A stretch of DNA of 64,000 nt from Flavobacteriaceae bacterium (GTDB lineage: Bacteria; Bacteroidota; Bacteroidia; Flavobacteriales; Weeksellaceae): positions 1 through 64,000 of the forward strand of contig JAAYKY010000027.1 in assembly GCA_012522185.1 (NCBI GenBank), in the 5' to 3' direction. Shown one piece after another: positions 63,408-64,000 of this stretch (the stretch's first letter is position 1; the number at the start of each line of letters is the position of its first letter). The position numbers and the translations under genes are program-made. Below the pieces are notes generated by a model. It had not been told where the DNA came from and made no database searches. It was given only the letters and a program-made list of their open reading frames with translations.

Positions 63408-64000
63408 ATGGAAAAGTATATTTGGTTAATTCCTTTATTGCCGCTTTTAGGATTTTTCATCAATGGTCTGGGACGAAACGCCTTGTCGAAATCTTTGATT
63501 TCCATCATCGGATCCGGTGTGGTTTTCATCAGTTTTCTACTTTCGATATTGGTATTCCTAAATGTTCCCTCAGGAGAAGGTGCTCAACCCATGATTTTTA
63601 ATGCCTTTGATATATTAAATTTCCAAAGTATTCATATTCCATTCTCCTTTCAGATTGATGCTTTGACGAGTTTATTTTTGCTCATCATCACCGGTATCGG
63701 CTTTCTGATTCACGTATATAGTGCGGGATATATGTATGCAGACCAAGGATTTGGAAAGTTTTTTGCTTACCTGAACTTGTTCATTTTTTTCATGTTGATT
63801 CTTGTCATGGGAAGCAACTTCTTCATGATGTTTATCGGTTGGGAAGGCGTAGGATTGTGTTCATTCTTACTCATCGGATTCTGGTTCAAGAACCGTGATT
63901 ATGTAGGTGCAGCCAAGAAAGCTTTTATCATGAACCGAATTGGGGACGTTGGTTTTCTCTTGGCTATGTTCTGGATTTACAAAGAATTTGGGACGCTTCA
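63408..64000 (+). CDS. nuoL: NADH dehydrogenase I subunit L (truncated at the right edge)
   Basis: NuoL is the distal antiporter-like proton-pumping subunit. It is not in the ORF track because it runs off the window. The first 197 residues read MEKYIWLIPLLPLLGFFING, then FQIDALTSLFLLIITGIGFLIHVYSAGYM. The family block GWEGVGLCSFLLIGFW and the helix AAKKAFIMNRIGDVGFL follow. These are the conserved proton-translocating residues (Glu and Lys). The start ATG is at 63408, 5 bases after nuoK. Confidence 0.96.
   Translation, partial: MEKYIWLIPLLPLLGFFINGLGRNALSKSLISIIGSGVVFISFLLSILVFLNVPSGEGAQPMIFNAFDILNFQSIHIPFSFQIDALTSLFLLIITGIGFLIHVYSAGYMYADQGFGKFFAYLNLFIFFMLILVMGSNFFMMFIGWEGVGLCSFLLIGFWFKNRDYVGAAKKAFIMNRIGDVGFLLAMFWIYKEFGTL

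Overview
This window is an AT-rich chromosomal segment from a member of the Bacteroidota, most probably class Flavobacteriia. The evidence is a SprA homologue of 2359 residues, a secreted nuclease ending in a type IX secretion (T9SS) sorting domain, TAnnTTTG-type -7 promoter boxes, weak ribosome binding sites, Bacteroidota-style lipoproteins, mevalonate kinase next to a UbiA prenyltransferase, and a conserved maeB-ruvA-sprA-gcvH-vanZ run. A Weeksellaceae-like genus is possible, but the sequence alone does not settle it. Both edges cut genes: an ArnT-like glycosyltransferase on the left and nuoL on the right.

Layout. 0-6.3 kb: end of the glycosyltransferase, a toxin-antitoxin remnant whose toxin is broken, an SDR oxidoreductase, an ElaA-like acetyltransferase, a lipoprotein-type inorganic pyrophosphatase, a DUF423 membrane protein and the ferrous iron uptake operon feoA-feoB with a small Cys-rich partner missing from the ORF track. 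6.3-16 kb: a two-domain lipoprotein, deoC, an endonuclease/exonuclease/phosphatase protein, a TRIC-like channel, formimidoylglutamase-like hydrolase, manA, an intact small toxin-antitoxin pair, mevalonate kinase, UbiA prenyltransferase and an rRNA pseudouridine synthase. 16-25 kb: htpG, polA, a 2Fe-2S ferredoxin beside an azurin lipoprotein, folD-queE and an HI0933-type flavoprotein. 25-30.9 kb: FadL-type porin plus GDSL-type lipoprotein, ComEC and a secreted thioredoxin whose 3' end overlaps comEC antiparallel. 30.9-38.3 kb: dipeptidyl peptidase IV followed by three tandem POT peptide transporters, a likely peptide scavenging unit. 38.4-51.8 kb: hisS, a T9SS-exported endonuclease I, and the maeB-ruvA-sprA-gcvH-vanZ cluster. 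51.8-54.2 kb: two poorly characterised small genes and rplU-rpmA, in which L21 carries a C-terminal helix-hairpin-helix extension. 54.5 kb to the end: the complex I operon nuoABCDE-x-FGHIJKL, where x is a lipoprotein resembling the P1 head subdomain of SecD, and NuoG is the short form.

The intergenic spaces hold several dispersed repeats. The best are two diverged copies, in opposite orientation, of one composite stem-loop element (14986-15138 and 25363-25471). There are also a perfect 14-bp hairpin between rluB-like and htpG, and a three-hairpin cluster upstream of folD. I saw no tRNA, rRNA, CRISPR array, insertion sequence or prophage. Most of the window is ordinary core genome. The items most worth a second look are the SecD-like lipoprotein inside the nuo operon, the composite repeat element, the aberrant middle POT transporter and the toxin-antitoxin remnants.
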